A stretch of 64,000 nucleotides of DNA, taken from contig NVUX02000008.1 of NCBI GenBank assembly GCA_002402045.2, forward strand, positions 1-64,000, read 5' to 3'. Shown here one piece after another: positions 8,821 to 18,492 of the stretch. The position numbers and the translations under genes were made by a program. Under the pieces are notes generated by a model, which was given only the letters and a program-made list of their open reading frames with translations, was not told the origin of the DNA and searched no databases. Each line of letters begins with the position of its first letter. Within the stretch, counting starts at the first letter, position 1. This stretch comes from Paracoccaceae bacterium (GTDB lineage: Bacteria; Pseudomonadota; Alphaproteobacteria; Rhodobacterales; Rhodobacteraceae).

Positions 8821-9767
8821 GACGCACCATCCTTTGGATCCAACACATCGCGCAGACCATCACCCAGCAGGTTAAACGCCAGCGAAACCGTGAAAATTGC
8901 GAGGCCGGGCATGGTGGCAACCCACCAATGATCAAGAATAAACTTGCGGCCTTCAGAGATCATCGCGCCCCATTCAGGGCTTGGCGGTTGCGCGCCGAGA
9001 CCGAGGAAACCAAGGCCAGCGGCGGCCAGAATAATGCCCGCCATATCTAGCGTAACCCGCACCACAAGCGATGAAATACACAGCGGCCAGATGTGCTTGG
9101 TGATAATCCGCATCGTCCCCGCGCCCTGCAAACGCACGGCGTGAATGTAATCCGAATTGCGGATCGTCAGGGTTTCTGCCCGCGCAATCCGCGCGTAGGG
9201 CGGCCATGCGGTGAGCGAGATCGCCAGCACCGCGTTTTCAATGCCCGCACCCAGCGTGGCCACGAATGCCAGCGCCAGAATAAGCCGTGGGAAGGCGAGG
9301 AAAATATCGGTGATCCGCATCAATACGATATCCAGCCAGCCACCGGTATAGCCCGCAATAGTGCCCACGAGCAGGCCCACAATCGGGGCCATCAGCGCCA
9401 CCAGCGTCACGATATAAAGCGTGATGCGCGAGCCATAAAGTAGCCGTGAGAGGATATCCCGCCCGAGGCTGTCTGAGCCAAGGATATAACCCTCAATGCC
9501 GGGGTCACGATCAGATTGCCAAATCGGCGGAGTAAGCCGCAGGGCAAGGTCTTGGACAAAGGGATCCGCCGGAGCCAGCACAGAGGCCAGCGCCGCAAGG
9601 ATCACCAGAAGCATCAAAATTCCTAGCCCGAGCATCGCCATGTGGTTGCTTTTCAACGAAAGCCACGCTTGGTAAAGCGAGGCCGCACGGGCATGCCGGC
9701 GCGAGGTTGGGGTATCGGTTAACAGCCATTCTTTTAGGCTGGGTTTTTGCGTGTCGCTTAGGCTCAT
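8817..9767 (-). CDS. Dipeptide/oligopeptide ABC transporter permease (DppC type)
   Basis: 316-residue inner-membrane permease. A long cytoplasmic N-terminus precedes the first membrane segment (LGLGILMLLVILAALAS, near residue 45). The periplasmic stretch with HILGSDSLGRD-like YILGSDSLGRDILSRLLYGSR is the hallmark of DppC/OppC. The EAA loop (ARAETLTIRNSDYIHAVRLQGAG) is near residue 195 and contacts the ATPases. Start and stop overlap neighbouring genes by 4 nt. Confidence 0.9.
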   Translation of the reverse strand: MSLSDTQKPSLKEWLLTDTPTSRRHARAASLYQAWLSLKSNHMAMLGLGILMLLVILAALASVLAPADPFVQDLALRLTPPIWQSDRDPGIEGYILGSDSLGRDILSRLLYGSRITLYIVTLVALMAPIVGLLVGTIAGYTGGWLDIVLMRITDIFLAFPRLILALAFVATLGAGIENAVLAISLTAWPPYARIARAETLTIRNSDYIHAVRLQGAGTMRIITKHIWPLCISSLVVRVTLDMAGIILAAAGLGFLGLGAQPPSPEWGAMISEGRKFILDHWWVATMPGLAIFTVSLAFNLLGDGLRDVLDPKDGAS

Positions 9768-10822
9768 TTTGCCCTCGGATCAAAGATTTTATAAAGAAGT
9801 TCGGCAAAGATATTTAGCAGAACAAAGACGAGGCCAACCACCACGGTGCCACCCATTACGGCGTTCATATCGGCCGAAAGCAGCGAGATGGTGATGTATT
9901 TGCCAATGCCAGGCCACGAGAAAATGATCTCGGTCAGCACCGAGCCTTCAAGCAAGCCTGCATAGGAAAGCGCAATCACCGTAATCAGCGGCACTTTAAT
10001 GTTGCCAAAAGCGTGCTTCCACACCACCGCCCATTCAGACATGCCCTTAACGCGGGCCGTGGTGATATATTCCTCACCGAGTTGCTCGAGCATAAAACTC
10101 CGCGTCATCCGGCTGATATACGCCAGCGAGTAATAGCCCAGCAGCGAGGCGGGCAGGATGATATGTGACACCGCATTCCAGAAAATATCCCAGTCCCGCG
10201 CGATAATACTGTCGATCAGGATCATGCCCGTGACGCTCGGTACGATGTCCTCCAGGAAGATATCCACCCGCCCCGGGCCAGAGACCCAGCCAAGCTTGCC
10301 GTAAAGCACCATAAGGCCAATAATGGCCAGCCAAAACACCGGCATCGAATAGCCGATCAGCGCCACAACGCGGGCCACTTGGTCTATCCACGTGCCGCGC
10401 TTTACCGCCGCTATAACCCCGAGTGGCACGCCGATAAACACGCCAATCAGCGTGCCCAGCGTCGCCAGCTCCATGGTGGCGGGGAATACTCGCGTCACGT
10501 CATCCCATACAGGAAAGCCGGTGCGAAGCGATTTACCAAAATCGCCCTGAACCACATCGCCGAGGTATATAAAAAACTGCGTAAATAGAGGTTTATCGAG
10601 GCCTAGCTCCAGATAAACATCCATATATTGCTCTTGCGTGGCGCGCTCGCCCACAATCGACAACACCGGATCCACCGGCATTACCCGCCCGATGAAAAAG
10701 GTTACAAATAAAAGCCCCAGCATGGTGACGGCAATCGTCAGCAGCGTGGAACCGGTTTTTTTCGCTATGCCAAAAAGGGGCGACCTGCGCCGCCCCTTCC
10801 TGCTTGTATCAGCTATCGCCAT
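9764..10822 (-). CDS. Dipeptide/oligopeptide ABC transporter permease (DppB type)
   Basis: 352-residue inner-membrane permease with six or so transmembrane helices. It has the N-terminal TM region followed by QFFIYLGDVVQGDFGKSLRTG, typical of DppB/OppB, and the EAA loop EYITTARVKGMSEWAVVWKHA near residue 243. The C-terminal GSVLTEIIFSWPGIGKY is a strong family motif. The ATG at 10822 directly abuts the TAA of the substrate-binding protein gene. Confidence 0.9.
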   Translation of the reverse strand: MAIADTSRKGRRRSPLFGIAKKTGSTLLTIAVTMLGLLFVTFFIGRVMPVDPVLSIVGERATQEQYMDVYLELGLDKPLFTQFFIYLGDVVQGDFGKSLRTGFPVWDDVTRVFPATMELATLGTLIGVFIGVPLGVIAAVKRGTWIDQVARVVALIGYSMPVFWLAIIGLMVLYGKLGWVSGPGRVDIFLEDIVPSVTGMILIDSIIARDWDIFWNAVSHIILPASLLGYYSLAYISRMTRSFMLEQLGEEYITTARVKGMSEWAVVWKHAFGNIKVPLITVIALSYAGLLEGSVLTEIIFSWPGIGKYITISLLSADMNAVMGGTVVVGLVFVLLNIFAELLYKIFDPRAK

Positions 10823-12421
10823 TTACTTAGTCACGTTCCAATAAGATACAGCTGTAATCGCGCCGCCAAGGTTAAGGCCTTGTACGTTCTCGGAGCGGCC
10901 AGTTTGCTCGATTTTCTGGAACATCACCGCAAATGGGGATGTTTGCTGGTGCTCGCGCTGGATGGCTTCATACATCGCAGCCCGGGTGTCACGGTCGTTT
11001 TCAACAACAGCGGCCAGCGTGGCTTCAGACATTTCAGGAATGCCCCATGAGTTCCGCCAAGCCAGAAGGCCAGTCGCGCCCGCTTCATCAGAGTTATCAG
11101 GGTTAAAGGCAAATGTGCCGGCGTTTGTGTTAGGGTCTGGGTAATCTGGGCCCCATGCGCCTACATAAATGTCGTGCTCACGTGCGCGGTATACGCCCAA
11201 AATCTGCTTGCCGGTGCCCACGGTAATGTTCACCGTAATGCCAGCCTGCCCAAAGGTGTTCTGGAGAGATTGTGCAATCTCGATGCGCTCTTGTGCTTCC
11301 CGCACAACAATCGCAACTTCAAAACCATCGGCATAGCCAGCTTCGGCCAACAGCGCCTTGGCTTTTTCTACGTCGAGCGTAAACGGCACGTCGTCGATCT
11401 CACCCAAGTATGTAGCAGGCAAGAAGGCTTGGTGAATGGTGTATTGGCCATTCAGGAAGCTGTTTTGCATGCCTTCATAATCGATCAGATACTTGATCGC
11501 CTCGATCACCAGCGGGTTCGACAGAATCTCGCTTTTCTGGTTCATCGAAATATACATCAAGCGGCCACGAAGCTCGCTATCCACTTCAATGCCGTCAACG
11601 CGGGAAGCGCCGGCTACATCTTCAGGGTTCAGGTTACGCGCTACGTCAATGTCGCCATTTTCAAGCAGCAGGCGCTGGGTGGCGCTCTCTTGAATGTTGC
11701 GTACAATTACGCGCTGCATAGCCGGGGCGCCACGGAAAAAGTCGTTATTCGCAATCAGCGTTACGCTTTCATTTGGCTTCCAGCTACCCAGCGTATATGC
11801 GCCAGAACCAGCGGAATGCGTGCGCAGCCACTCATTGGCCAAGTCGCCGTCAATTTCATTTTCCATCGCGGTTTTGCTGTCGATAATCGAGCCAACAACG
11901 GCGGTAAGGCAGTTAAGCACAAAGGATGTTGCGTAACGCTTATCGGTGGTGATGGTAATCGTATTGCCATCAGCCACAATGGTTTCGCCAATGTTTTCAG
12001 CGGTAAAGCCAAACTGTGACAGGATAAACGATGGTGTTTTGTTCAGCGTAATCACGCGGCGGAGGGACCACTCAGCGTCTTGCGCGGTAACAGGATTACC
12101 TGATTCAAAGGTCACGCCTTCACGCATGGTAAAGGTGATGGTCTTGCCATCTTCCGAAACCGTCCAGCTTTCGGCCAGCGCAGGAATATACCCAGCGCTC
12201 AGGTCTGCCGGATCAAAACCAACGAGCTTGGTATAGAGGTTGCGGTTTACGTCCGAGCCAGAAAACTCGAAAGACTGCGCAGGGTCAAGCGTGGTGATGT
12301 CATCAATTTGTGCGGCGATGATCAGCATGTTATCGGGGGTGGCGGCAATTGCAGGTGCAATGCTAACGCCAGCGGCCAATATCACGGCAGCACTGAATAT
12401 AGTTGAACGAAGTGCGTTCAT
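10823..12421 (-). CDS. Peptide/nickel ABC transporter substrate-binding protein
   Basis: Periplasmic receptor of SBP family 5 (DppA/OppA), 532 residues, near the family norm. I chose ATG 12421, which has a strong AGGAGG just upstream and gives a clean Sec signal peptide (MNALRSTIFSAAVILAAGVSIAPAIAA). The mature part has LDPAQSFEFSG, YIPALAESWTVSEDGKTITFTMREGV and a C-terminal WGPDYPDPN, all typical. The preceding gene is an M19 dipeptidase, so dipeptides, possibly with D-residues, are a plausible ligand (inference from context). A hairpin in the gap to the dipeptidase may raise or lower its relative expression. Confidence 0.9.
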   Translation of the reverse strand: MNALRSTIFSAAVILAAGVSIAPAIAATPDNMLIIAAQIDDITTLDPAQSFEFSGSDVNRNLYTKLVGFDPADLSAGYIPALAESWTVSEDGKTITFTMREGVTFESGNPVTAQDAEWSLRRVITLNKTPSFILSQFGFTAENIGETIVADGNTITITTDKRYATSFVLNCLTAVVGSIIDSKTAMENEIDGDLANEWLRTHSAGSGAYTLGSWKPNESVTLIANNDFFRGAPAMQRVIVRNIQESATQRLLLENGDIDVARNLNPEDVAGASRVDGIEVDSELRGRLMYISMNQKSEILSNPLVIEAIKYLIDYEGMQNSFLNGQYTIHQAFLPATYLGEIDDVPFTLDVEKAKALLAEAGYADGFEVAIVVREAQERIEIAQSLQNTFGQAGITVNITVGTGKQILGVYRAREHDIYVGAWGPDYPDPNTNAGTFAFNPDNSDEAGATGLLAWRNSWGIPEMSEATLAAVVENDRDTRAAMYEAIQREHQQTSPFAVMFQKIEQTGRSENVQGLNLGGAITAVSYWNVTK

Positions 12422-12480
12422 AGTATCCTCCTGAGGGTTTTTTATAGGATTCTTACTGAATCCCTTGGTGCCAGCATTAA

Positions 12481-12511
12481 CCCGCGCTTTAACCATTTAG
12501 TCAAGCGCGGG
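12481..12511 (-). terminator. Intercistronic hairpin between dipeptidase and substrate-binding protein genes
   Basis: A perfect 9-bp inverted repeat (CCCGCGCTT / AAGCGCGGG, 13-base loop) lies in the 121-base gap. On the minus strand it is followed by TTAATG, not a full T-run, so it is at best a partial terminator or an mRNA-stabilising hairpin, a common arrangement upstream of abundant binding proteins. Confidence 0.55.
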
Positions 12512-12542
12512 ATGGGCGAACATATACCGTAGTATTACAGGG

Positions 12543-13592
12543 CTAGGGCTTCCACGTGCGTTCCAACAGCGCCAGCCAATTCCCAAAGCAAAGCTTTTCC
12601 ATCAGGGCATCATCATAGCCATGCGCCACCATCGCGGCCCGCAAGTTTGGCAGGCCCGAAATATCGCCAATGGCTTCTGGTACCGTCGCCCCGTCAAAAT
12701 CTGAACCAAGGCCCACATGGTCCTCCCCCGCCAAACTGATCATATGATCAAGGTGGCGCAGCATGATCTCCAGCGGAACTTCCGGCTTCATCTGGCCATC
12801 AGGGCGCAAAAATCCGGTGGCAAAGTTCAGCCCGACCATGCCGCCGCTTTGGCCGATGGTGCGGAGCTGGTCATCGGTCAGGTTGCGAGCGTGGGGGCAT
12901 ATTTCATAGGCGTTGGAATGCGTCGCCACAATCGGGGCATCGCTGGTTTCCACCACATTCCAAAACCCCTTTTCGTTGAGATGAGACATATCAAGCATAA
13001 TCCCGAGCGCATTGCACTCGCGCACAAGATCATAGCCAGCAGGGCTAAGGCCAGGGCCGGTATCCCCGGTAGACGGGAAGCGAAACGGCACCCCCTCGGC
13101 AAAAATTGTCGTCCGAGACCACACAGGCCCAAGCGAGCGCAGCCCCGCGCGGTAAAGCACATGCAGCGCATCCAGATCACGGTCAATCGGCTCCGCGCCT
13201 TCCATGTGCATAATCGCCGCCATGGTGCCGCTTTGCATGGTTTTGGTGATATCCGCCACGCTCGTGCAAATCTTTAGCGCACCGTCGCTTTCAAGCGCTG
13301 CCAGCATGCGCGCTTGCTTCATCGCCACGCCCAGCGCTTCACCCTGCTCAACTTTCGGTGGCATCGGAATGTCATATTCCGGTTGCATCATTTGGTCAAT
13401 AATGCCGCCCTCATCCAGCGGACTCGGCACCCAGATGGCAAAAAATCCGCCACCAAAGCCGCCCGCTTTGGCTTTTGGCACATCAATATGGAAGTCGTTG
13501 CCGGTGCTAAACTCGGTGCGCGCGGCCCGTCCACCTAAAAACTGCTTAAGCAGCACATCATTGTGGCCATCAAAAATCAACGGTGTATTCAT
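12543..13592 (-). CDS. Membrane dipeptidase (peptidase family M19)
   Basis: Zinc dipeptidase of the renal dipeptidase family, 349 residues, hydrolysing dipeptides including, in characterised members, those with a D-amino acid at the C-terminus. Metal ligands are visible: DGHNDVL near residue 8, HMEG near 136, DMSHLNEKGF near 202 and ATHSNAYEICPHARNL near 222; GSDFDG near 302 carries the substrate-site Asp. No signal peptide, so probably cytoplasmic. Its ATG overlaps the cbbR TGA by 4 nt, and the Dpp-type importer follows, suggesting uptake and hydrolysis in one pathway. Confidence 0.9.
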   Translation of the reverse strand: MNTPLIFDGHNDVLLKQFLGGRAARTEFSTGNDFHIDVPKAKAGGFGGGFFAIWVPSPLDEGGIIDQMMQPEYDIPMPPKVEQGEALGVAMKQARMLAALESDGALKICTSVADITKTMQSGTMAAIMHMEGAEPIDRDLDALHVLYRAGLRSLGPVWSRTTIFAEGVPFRFPSTGDTGPGLSPAGYDLVRECNALGIMLDMSHLNEKGFWNVVETSDAPIVATHSNAYEICPHARNLTDDQLRTIGQSGGMVGLNFATGFLRPDGQMKPEVPLEIMLRHLDHMISLAGEDHVGLGSDFDGATVPEAIGDISGLPNLRAAMVAHGYDDALMEKLCFGNWLALLERTWKP

Positions 13593-14515
13593 ATCGTATC
13601 TGGCAAGTATTGCCCCTCCAACCCGATTAAAAATTCTGCAAAGGCTTTGGCCACCGGTGGCAGCGCCCGCCCTGAACGGCGGATTAAAAACCAGTGGCGC
13701 ACAATCGGCAAGCCCTCAAATTCCAGTTTGACGAGCCGCCCGCTTTCCAGCTCGGCGGTCACCGCCTGCCCCGAGATAAAAGCCAGCCCCAGCCCCGCAA
13801 TCGCCGATTGTTTGATGGTCTCGTTACTATCCATCACCATGGTTTTATATTCCCGCCCCTCTCCGATTCTATCAAGAAATCGCTGCATGAGAATGCGGGT
13901 TCCAGAGCCGCGCTCGCGCGAAAGAAAGGTTTCGGCCAGCAGCTCATTGGGCGAAATGTCGCGCTTACCAACTAGAGCATGCCCCTTGGGGGCCACCAAA
14001 ATATGCGGATTATCCCCTAGCACCTCCGCCTCCACCGGCGGGTTTCGCGGCGGCCTGCCCATGATCGCAAGGTCGATTTTCTTGTCGGTCAACGCCCCGA
14101 TTATCTCGGCCCGATTGCCCACAAACAGGCTTATCTCCACATCCGGCAGCTCCTTTTGCGCCGCCACTACAATGCGCGGCGCAAAGTATTTTGCCGTGCT
14201 CACCACCCCCAAAGTCAGGTGGCCCACCTTCCCCGTTTTGAGGGCGTTAATGTTATTATAACAAGCGCTTAAAGAGTTTTCGATCTGCCGCGTGGTCGCC
14301 AAAACAGCCTCCCCACTTTGGGTCAGTACCGTTTTACCCCCCGGCCCTCTATGCACCATTTGCACCCCAAAATTACTCTCCAGTAATTTAAGCTGCGTCG
14401 AGACAGCAGGGGCCGTCACATGCAACAATTCAGCCGCAGCTGTCAGGTTTCCGGCTTTCACAATCGCGGCCAGCGCACGCAATTGCTTCAGGGTTATGGC
14501 ATTTTCATGAATCAT
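13589..14515 (-). CDS. cbbR: LysR-type regulator CbbR
   Basis: Regulator of the divergent cbb operon. The 308-residue protein starting at ATG 14515 (MIHENAITLKQLRALAAIV) has an N-terminal winged HTH (GNLTAAAELLHVTAPAVS, residues 22-39), a linker helix and a LysR effector domain. Sequence features resembling other CbbR proteins are AITLKQLRA at the start and VGHLTLGVVSTAKYFAP near residue 90. An upstream in-frame GTG at 14563 would add 16 residues but the shorter form matches known CbbR N-termini. It is divergent from cbbF with 102 bases between. Unusually, its stop overlaps the dipeptidase start (ATGA), so it heads a leftward operon rather than standing alone. Confidence 0.9.
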   Translation of the reverse strand: MIHENAITLKQLRALAAIVKAGNLTAAAELLHVTAPAVSTQLKLLESNFGVQMVHRGPGGKTVLTQSGEAVLATTRQIENSLSACYNNINALKTGKVGHLTLGVVSTAKYFAPRIVVAAQKELPDVEISLFVGNRAEIIGALTDKKIDLAIMGRPPRNPPVEAEVLGDNPHILVAPKGHALVGKRDISPNELLAETFLSRERGSGTRILMQRFLDRIGEGREYKTMVMDSNETIKQSAIAGLGLAFISGQAVTAELESGRLVKLEFEGLPIVRHWFLIRRSGRALPPVAKAFAEFLIGLEGQYLPDTI

Positions 14516-14617
14516 AGTTTTTCTTAACACAGAAAAGATTTTTTTTAGTTTTATTTTGCGCACGATCTGTCATGCATCACGCATTCACTTTTTCGCAACC
14601 AACGGGAAACAGCGTTT
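14516..14617. promoter_or_regulatory. cbbR-cbbF divergent control region with LysR-type palindrome
   Basis: The 102-base gap between cbbR and cbbF is AT-rich and must hold both promoters. TTTTCT-N6-AGAAAA (14519-14536) is an inverted repeat containing a T-N11-A LysR box, a plausible CbbR site close to the cbbR start, suited to autoregulation and activation of cbbF. The exact promoter elements are not clear by eye. Confidence 0.5.
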
Positions 14618-15628
14618 ATGACATCGGACACCACCCTGAGCGGCTTTCTTTCAGACAAGCCCAAAGACCTAAGCGAGGCCATTCTCGCGGTGGCCAAAGT
14701 TGGCAAAGACCTTGCCGCCCTCATCTCACGCGGGGCCCTTGGTGGCGAATTAGGCGGAGCCGTGGGCGAGAATAAGGGCGGTGACCAGCAAAAAGCGCTA
14801 GATGTCATGGCCGATGATGTATTCGCCGCAGCGCTCACCAAAACCCAAGTCAAATATTACGCCTCCGAGGAGCAAGACGAGGTGATTACGCTCAATCCTA
14901 ACGGCCACCTCGCCCTCGCGATTGACCCGCTGGACGGCTCTTCCAATATCGACGTTAACGTCTCCATCGGCACGATATTTTCGATCTTTGAAGCCAATGA
15001 GGGCGCAAATGAAAGCTTCCTGCGCCCCGGCAAAGAGCAAATCGCCGCTGGCTACATCATTTTCGGCCCGCAAACCGGCCTTATGCTCACCTTGGGTGAC
15101 GGCACCGCGATGTTTATTCTCGACTATAAAAATGGCGAATATATGCTGGTAAACCCACGCGTAAATATTGTGCCTGATGCCATTGAATACGCCATTAATG
15201 CCTCAAATTACCGCCACTGGTCCACCCCCATCCGCGCTTATATCGACGATATGATCGAAGGCGCTGATGGCATCCACGAGCGCAATTTCAACATGCGCTG
15301 GGTGGCAAGCCTTATCGCCGAAACCCACCGTATCATCTCGCGCGGCGGTATCTTCCTTTATCCGGGTGACAACCGCGACGGCTATAAAATGGGCCGCCTG
15401 CGCATGGTTTATGAGGGCGCGCCCGTGGCCTTTATCGTCGAGCAAGCGGGCGGCATGGCCACCGATGGCAAAGACCGTATTCTGGACCAAACCCCGAAAG
15501 GGCTGCACGAGCGCACCCCGCTGGTATTTGGCTCCAAAAACAAAGTGACCCGCGTGATTGCCTATCACGACCTCCCAGAAACCGAAATGTCTCCGCTGTT
15601 TAAAAAGCGTGGCCTGTTTAACACATAA
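14618..15628 (+). CDS. cbbF: Fructose-1,6-bisphosphatase, class I (Calvin cycle)
   Basis: Hydrolyses fructose-1,6-bisphosphate, and in Calvin-cycle bacteria often also sedoheptulose-1,7-bisphosphate, to the monophosphates. The 336-residue product carries the metal-binding motif AIDPLDGSSNIDVNVSIGTIF near residue 108, an upstream EEQD, and YPGDNRDGYKMGRLRMVYE near 247 with the Lys/Arg substrate residues. It is the first gene of the plus-strand operon; no separate sedoheptulose bisphosphatase is present, so a dual role is likely. RBS GGGA precedes ATG 14618; cbbP starts 11 bases after the stop. Confidence 0.95.
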   Translation: MTSDTTLSGFLSDKPKDLSEAILAVAKVGKDLAALISRGALGGELGGAVGENKGGDQQKALDVMADDVFAAALTKTQVKYYASEEQDEVITLNPNGHLALAIDPLDGSSNIDVNVSIGTIFSIFEANEGANESFLRPGKEQIAAGYIIFGPQTGLMLTLGDGTAMFILDYKNGEYMLVNPRVNIVPDAIEYAINASNYRHWSTPIRAYIDDMIEGADGIHERNFNMRWVASLIAETHRIISRGGIFLYPGDNRDGYKMGRLRMVYEGAPVAFIVEQAGGMATDGKDRILDQTPKGLHERTPLVFGSKNKVTRVIAYHDLPETEMSPLFKKRGLFNT

Positions 15629-15639
15629 GGACCCATCAA

Positions 15640-16512
15640 ATGAGCATCAAGCACCCGATTATCTCCGTGACTGGCTCTTCCGGCGCAGGCACCTCCACGG
15701 TTAAAAACACCTTTGACCAAATCTTCCGCCGCGAGGGTATTAAGGCGGTCAGTATTGAAGGCGACGCCTTCCACGCCTATGACCGCGCAAGCATGAAAGC
15801 CGAGTTTGAAAAGCGCATCAAAGCGGGTGACCACTCCTTCAGCCACTTCTCATACGAGGCCAACGAGCTGGCCGAGCTAGAGCGGGTATTTCGCGAATAC
15901 AGCGAAACCGGCCACGGCAAAACCCGCCACTATGTGCATAATGACGAAGAAGGCGTAGCGTTCGGCGCGGCCTCCGGCACCTTCACCGCGTGGGCTGATT
16001 TTGAGGCCGGCACTGATATGTTGTTTTACGAGGGGCTGCACGGTGCCGTTAAAAATGACGAGGTGAACCTGCCAAATCATACGGACCTCACCATCGGCGT
16101 TGTCCCCGTGATAAACCTTGAGTGGATCCAAAAAATGCACCGAGACCGTGACCAGCGCGGCTATACCACCGAGGCCATCACCGATGTGATTTTACGCCGG
16201 ATGGATGCCTACGTTAAATGCATCACCCCGCAATTCAGCCAAACAGACATCAACTTCCAGCGCGTGCCTGTGGTCGATACCTCCAATCCCTTCATCGCCC
16301 GCAGTATTCCTACGCCAGATGAAAGCCTCGTGGTGATCCGCTTCAAAAATCCGGCTGGCATTGATTTTCCATACCTAACCAACATGATAAATGGCAGCTG
16401 GATGAGCCGCGCCAACTCTATCGTGGTGCCCGGTGGCAAGATGGATCTCGCCATGCAACTCATCCTCACCCCGCTGATTTTACGGCTGGCCGATAACGCG
16501 AAAAGAGCATAA
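15640..16512 (+). CDS. cbbP: Phosphoribulokinase
   Basis: ATP-dependent phosphorylation of ribulose-5-phosphate to ribulose-1,5-bisphosphate, the substrate made only for RuBisCO. The 290-residue class I enzyme resembles Rhodobacter PRK: P-loop GSSGAGTST (near residues 12-20), the catalytic Asp in [12 protein letters not shown] (near 42), [17 protein letters not shown] (Walker B-like, near 129) and [13 protein letters not shown] near 165. All key residues look intact, which matters because the RuBisCO downstream is altered. An AAGGACCCATC ribosome-binding segment precedes the ATG; the same segment precedes cbbE. Confidence 0.97.
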   Translation: MSIKHPIISVTGSSGAGTSTVKNTFDQIFRREGIKAVSIEGDAFHAYDRASMKAEFEKRIKAGDHSFSHFSYEANELAELERVFREYSETGHGKTRHYVHNDEEGVAFGAASGTFTAWADFEAGTDMLFYEGLHGAVKNDEVNLPNHTDLTIGVVPVINLEWIQKMHRDRDQRGYTTEAITDVILRRMDAYVKCITPQFSQTDINFQRVPVVDTSNPFIARSIPTPDESLVVIRFKNPAGIDFPYLTNMINGSWMSRANSIVVPGGKMDLAMQLILTPLILRLADNAKRA

Positions 16513-16514
16513 TT

Positions 16515-18479
16515 ATGGAAACCAACATGGCAAATGCCATCCGTGCGCTGAGCATGGATGCGATCCAAAAAGCAAATTCCGGCCACCCAGGCATGCCCAT
16601 GGGCATGGCTGATGTAGCCACCGTGCTTTTCAACCGTTTTATAAATATCGACCCGAGCAATCCTGATTGGGCCAACCGTGACCGCTTCGTGCTGTCTGCT
16701 GGCCACGGCTCGATGCTGCTCTATTCCATCCACCACCTGCTTGGCTATGATGACATGCCAATGTCGGAAATCGAGAATTTCCGCCAGATGGGGGCGCGCA
16801 CAGCTGGCCACCCCGAGTATGGCCACGCCAAAGGCATTGAAACCACCACCGGCCCGCTTGGCTCCGGCATTGCCACCGCTGTGGGCATGGCCTTGGCCGA
16901 GCGCATGCAAAACGCCCGCTTTGGTGATGATTTGGTAGACCACCACACCTATGTGATTGTAGGCGATGGCTGCCTGATGGAAGGCATTTCCCACGAAGCC
17001 ATTGATTTCGCCGGGAATCTTGCCCTCGGAAAAATGATTGTTATGTGGGACGATAACTCGATCTGCATTGATGGCGACACCGCCCTCTCCACTGGCACCG
17101 ACCAGATGAAGCGCTTTGACGCTGCAAAATGGCACACCATTGCGGTGGACGGCCACGATAAAAACGCCGTTGCCGCCGCGATTGAAGCCGCAAAAGCAGA
17201 CCCCCGCCCAAGCTTCATCGCCTGCAAAACCATCATCGGATACGGCGCACCCAACAAGCAAGGCACCGCCGCCACCCACGGCGCGCCCCTAGGCGCTGAC
17301 GAAATCGCCGCCGCCCGCGTATTCCTCAATTGGCCGCATGCACCTTTCACCATTCCTGCGGATGTGAAAGCCAACTGGGAAGCCATCGCCACCAAAGGCA
17401 ACAATGCGCAAGCTTCGTGGGCCGCGCGCTTGCAGGCATCAAGCCAAGCGAAATCTTTCCGCGCGGCACTAGCGGGGCCTGACTTGGCCGCGCTCAACAC
17501 CGCCCTCACCGCGTATCGCAAAACCCTCAGCCATGAGGCCCCCAAGGTCGCCACCCGTAAAGCCAGCCAAATGGCGCTTGAGATCATCAACGCCACCACC
17601 GATGTTACCATCGGCGGCTCAGCAGATCTCACCGGCTCCAACCTCACCAAAACCAGCACCACCGCCCCCGTTTCGGCCGATGATTTCAGCGGCCGTTACA
17701 TTTATTACGGTGTGCGCGAGCACGGCATGGCGGCGGCCATGAACGGCCTCGCCCTGCATGGCGGCTTTGTGCCCTACGGCGGTACCTTCCTTGTGTTCGC
17801 AGATTACATGCGCGGGGCCATGCGCCTTTCGGCCCTTATGGGCAACCGCGTAATCTATGTGCTAACGCATGATAGCATCGGCCTTGGCGAAGACGGCCCG
17901 ACCCACCAGCCGGTAGAAACCATCGCCAGCCTGCGCGCCATTCCTAACCTCAATGTGTATCGCCCGGCCGATGCGGTTGAGACCGCCGAGGCTTGGGAGC
18001 TAGCGCTGGCGGACGAAAACACCCCCTCCGTGCTCTGCCTGTCTCGCCAAGGCCTTCCAACTTTGCGCACCACGCATACCGACGCGCTGCAAAGCGCCAA
18101 GGGGGCCTATGTGTTGCTTGAGGCCAAGGGCGCGCGTGATGTCACCATAATCGCCACTGGCTCCGAGGTAGAAATTGCGATCAATGCCGCTAAAAAACTA
18201 GCAGCAATCGGCATCAAAGCCGCCGTAGTTTCTGCCCCTTGTTTTGAGCGTTTCAAGGCCCAGCCAGCTGCTTATCGTGCCGAAATTCTCGGCACCGCAC
18301 CGCGTGTTGGCGTTGAGGCGGCCATCGAGCAAAGCTGGGGGGGCTTGCTTGGCGACAATTCTGCCTTTATTGGCATGAGTAGCTTTGGGGCCTCCGCTCC
18401 GGCAGACAAGCTATACGAACATTTTGGCATCACCGCGCAGGCGGTGGTAGACGCCGCAACTACACTGATCAATGCATAG
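16515..18479 (+). CDS. cbbT: Transketolase
   Basis: Thiamine-diphosphate enzyme that moves two-carbon units between sugar phosphates in the regenerative part of the Calvin cycle. 654 residues, normal length. Domains: N-terminal TPP-binding with the [20 protein letters not shown] motif (near residue 152) ending in WDDNSI, pyrimidine-binding domain with [17 protein letters not shown] (near 455), and a C-terminal domain. It starts two bases after the cbbP stop. ATG 16515 is the first in-frame start; a second at 16527 is possible. Confidence 0.96.
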   Translation: METNMANAIRALSMDAIQKANSGHPGMPMGMADVATVLFNRFINIDPSNPDWANRDRFVLSAGHGSMLLYSIHHLLGYDDMPMSEIENFRQMGARTAGHPEYGHAKGIETTTGPLGSGIATAVGMALAERMQNARFGDDLVDHHTYVIVGDGCLMEGISHEAIDFAGNLALGKMIVMWDDNSICIDGDTALSTGTDQMKRFDAAKWHTIAVDGHDKNAVAAAIEAAKADPRPSFIACKTIIGYGAPNKQGTAATHGAPLGADEIAAARVFLNWPHAPFTIPADVKANWEAIATKGNNAQASWAARLQASSQAKSFRAALAGPDLAALNTALTAYRKTLSHEAPKVATRKASQMALEIINATTDVTIGGSADLTGSNLTKTSTTAPVSADDFSGRYIYYGVREHGMAAAMNGLALHGGFVPYGGTFLVFADYMRGAMRLSALMGNRVIYVLTHDSIGLGEDGPTHQPVETIASLRAIPNLNVYRPADAVETAEAWELALADENTPSVLCLSRQGLPTLRTTHTDALQSAKGAYVLLEAKGARDVTIIATGSEVEIAINAAKKLAAIGIKAAVVSAPCFERFKAQPAAYRAEILGTAPRVGVEAAIEQSWGGLLGDNSAFIGMSSFGASAPADKLYEHFGITAQAVVDAATTLINA

Positions 18480-18492
18480 AGGGAATTCTCAC

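Noticed and set aside
11174-12019. 281-codon open frame antisense to the peptide-binding protein gene
   Set aside because: Shadow of a well-supported gene.
14516-14563. Longer CbbR start at GTG 14563
   Set aside because: Adds a Lys-rich 16-residue tail not seen in other CbbR proteins and uses up half the promoter gap; ATG 14515 matches known N-termini.
16209-17279. 356-codon open frame antisense to cbbP/cbbT
   Set aside because: Strongly supported genes with intact motifs lie on the other strand. GC-rich codon bias yields long antisense frames, and the translation resembles no family.
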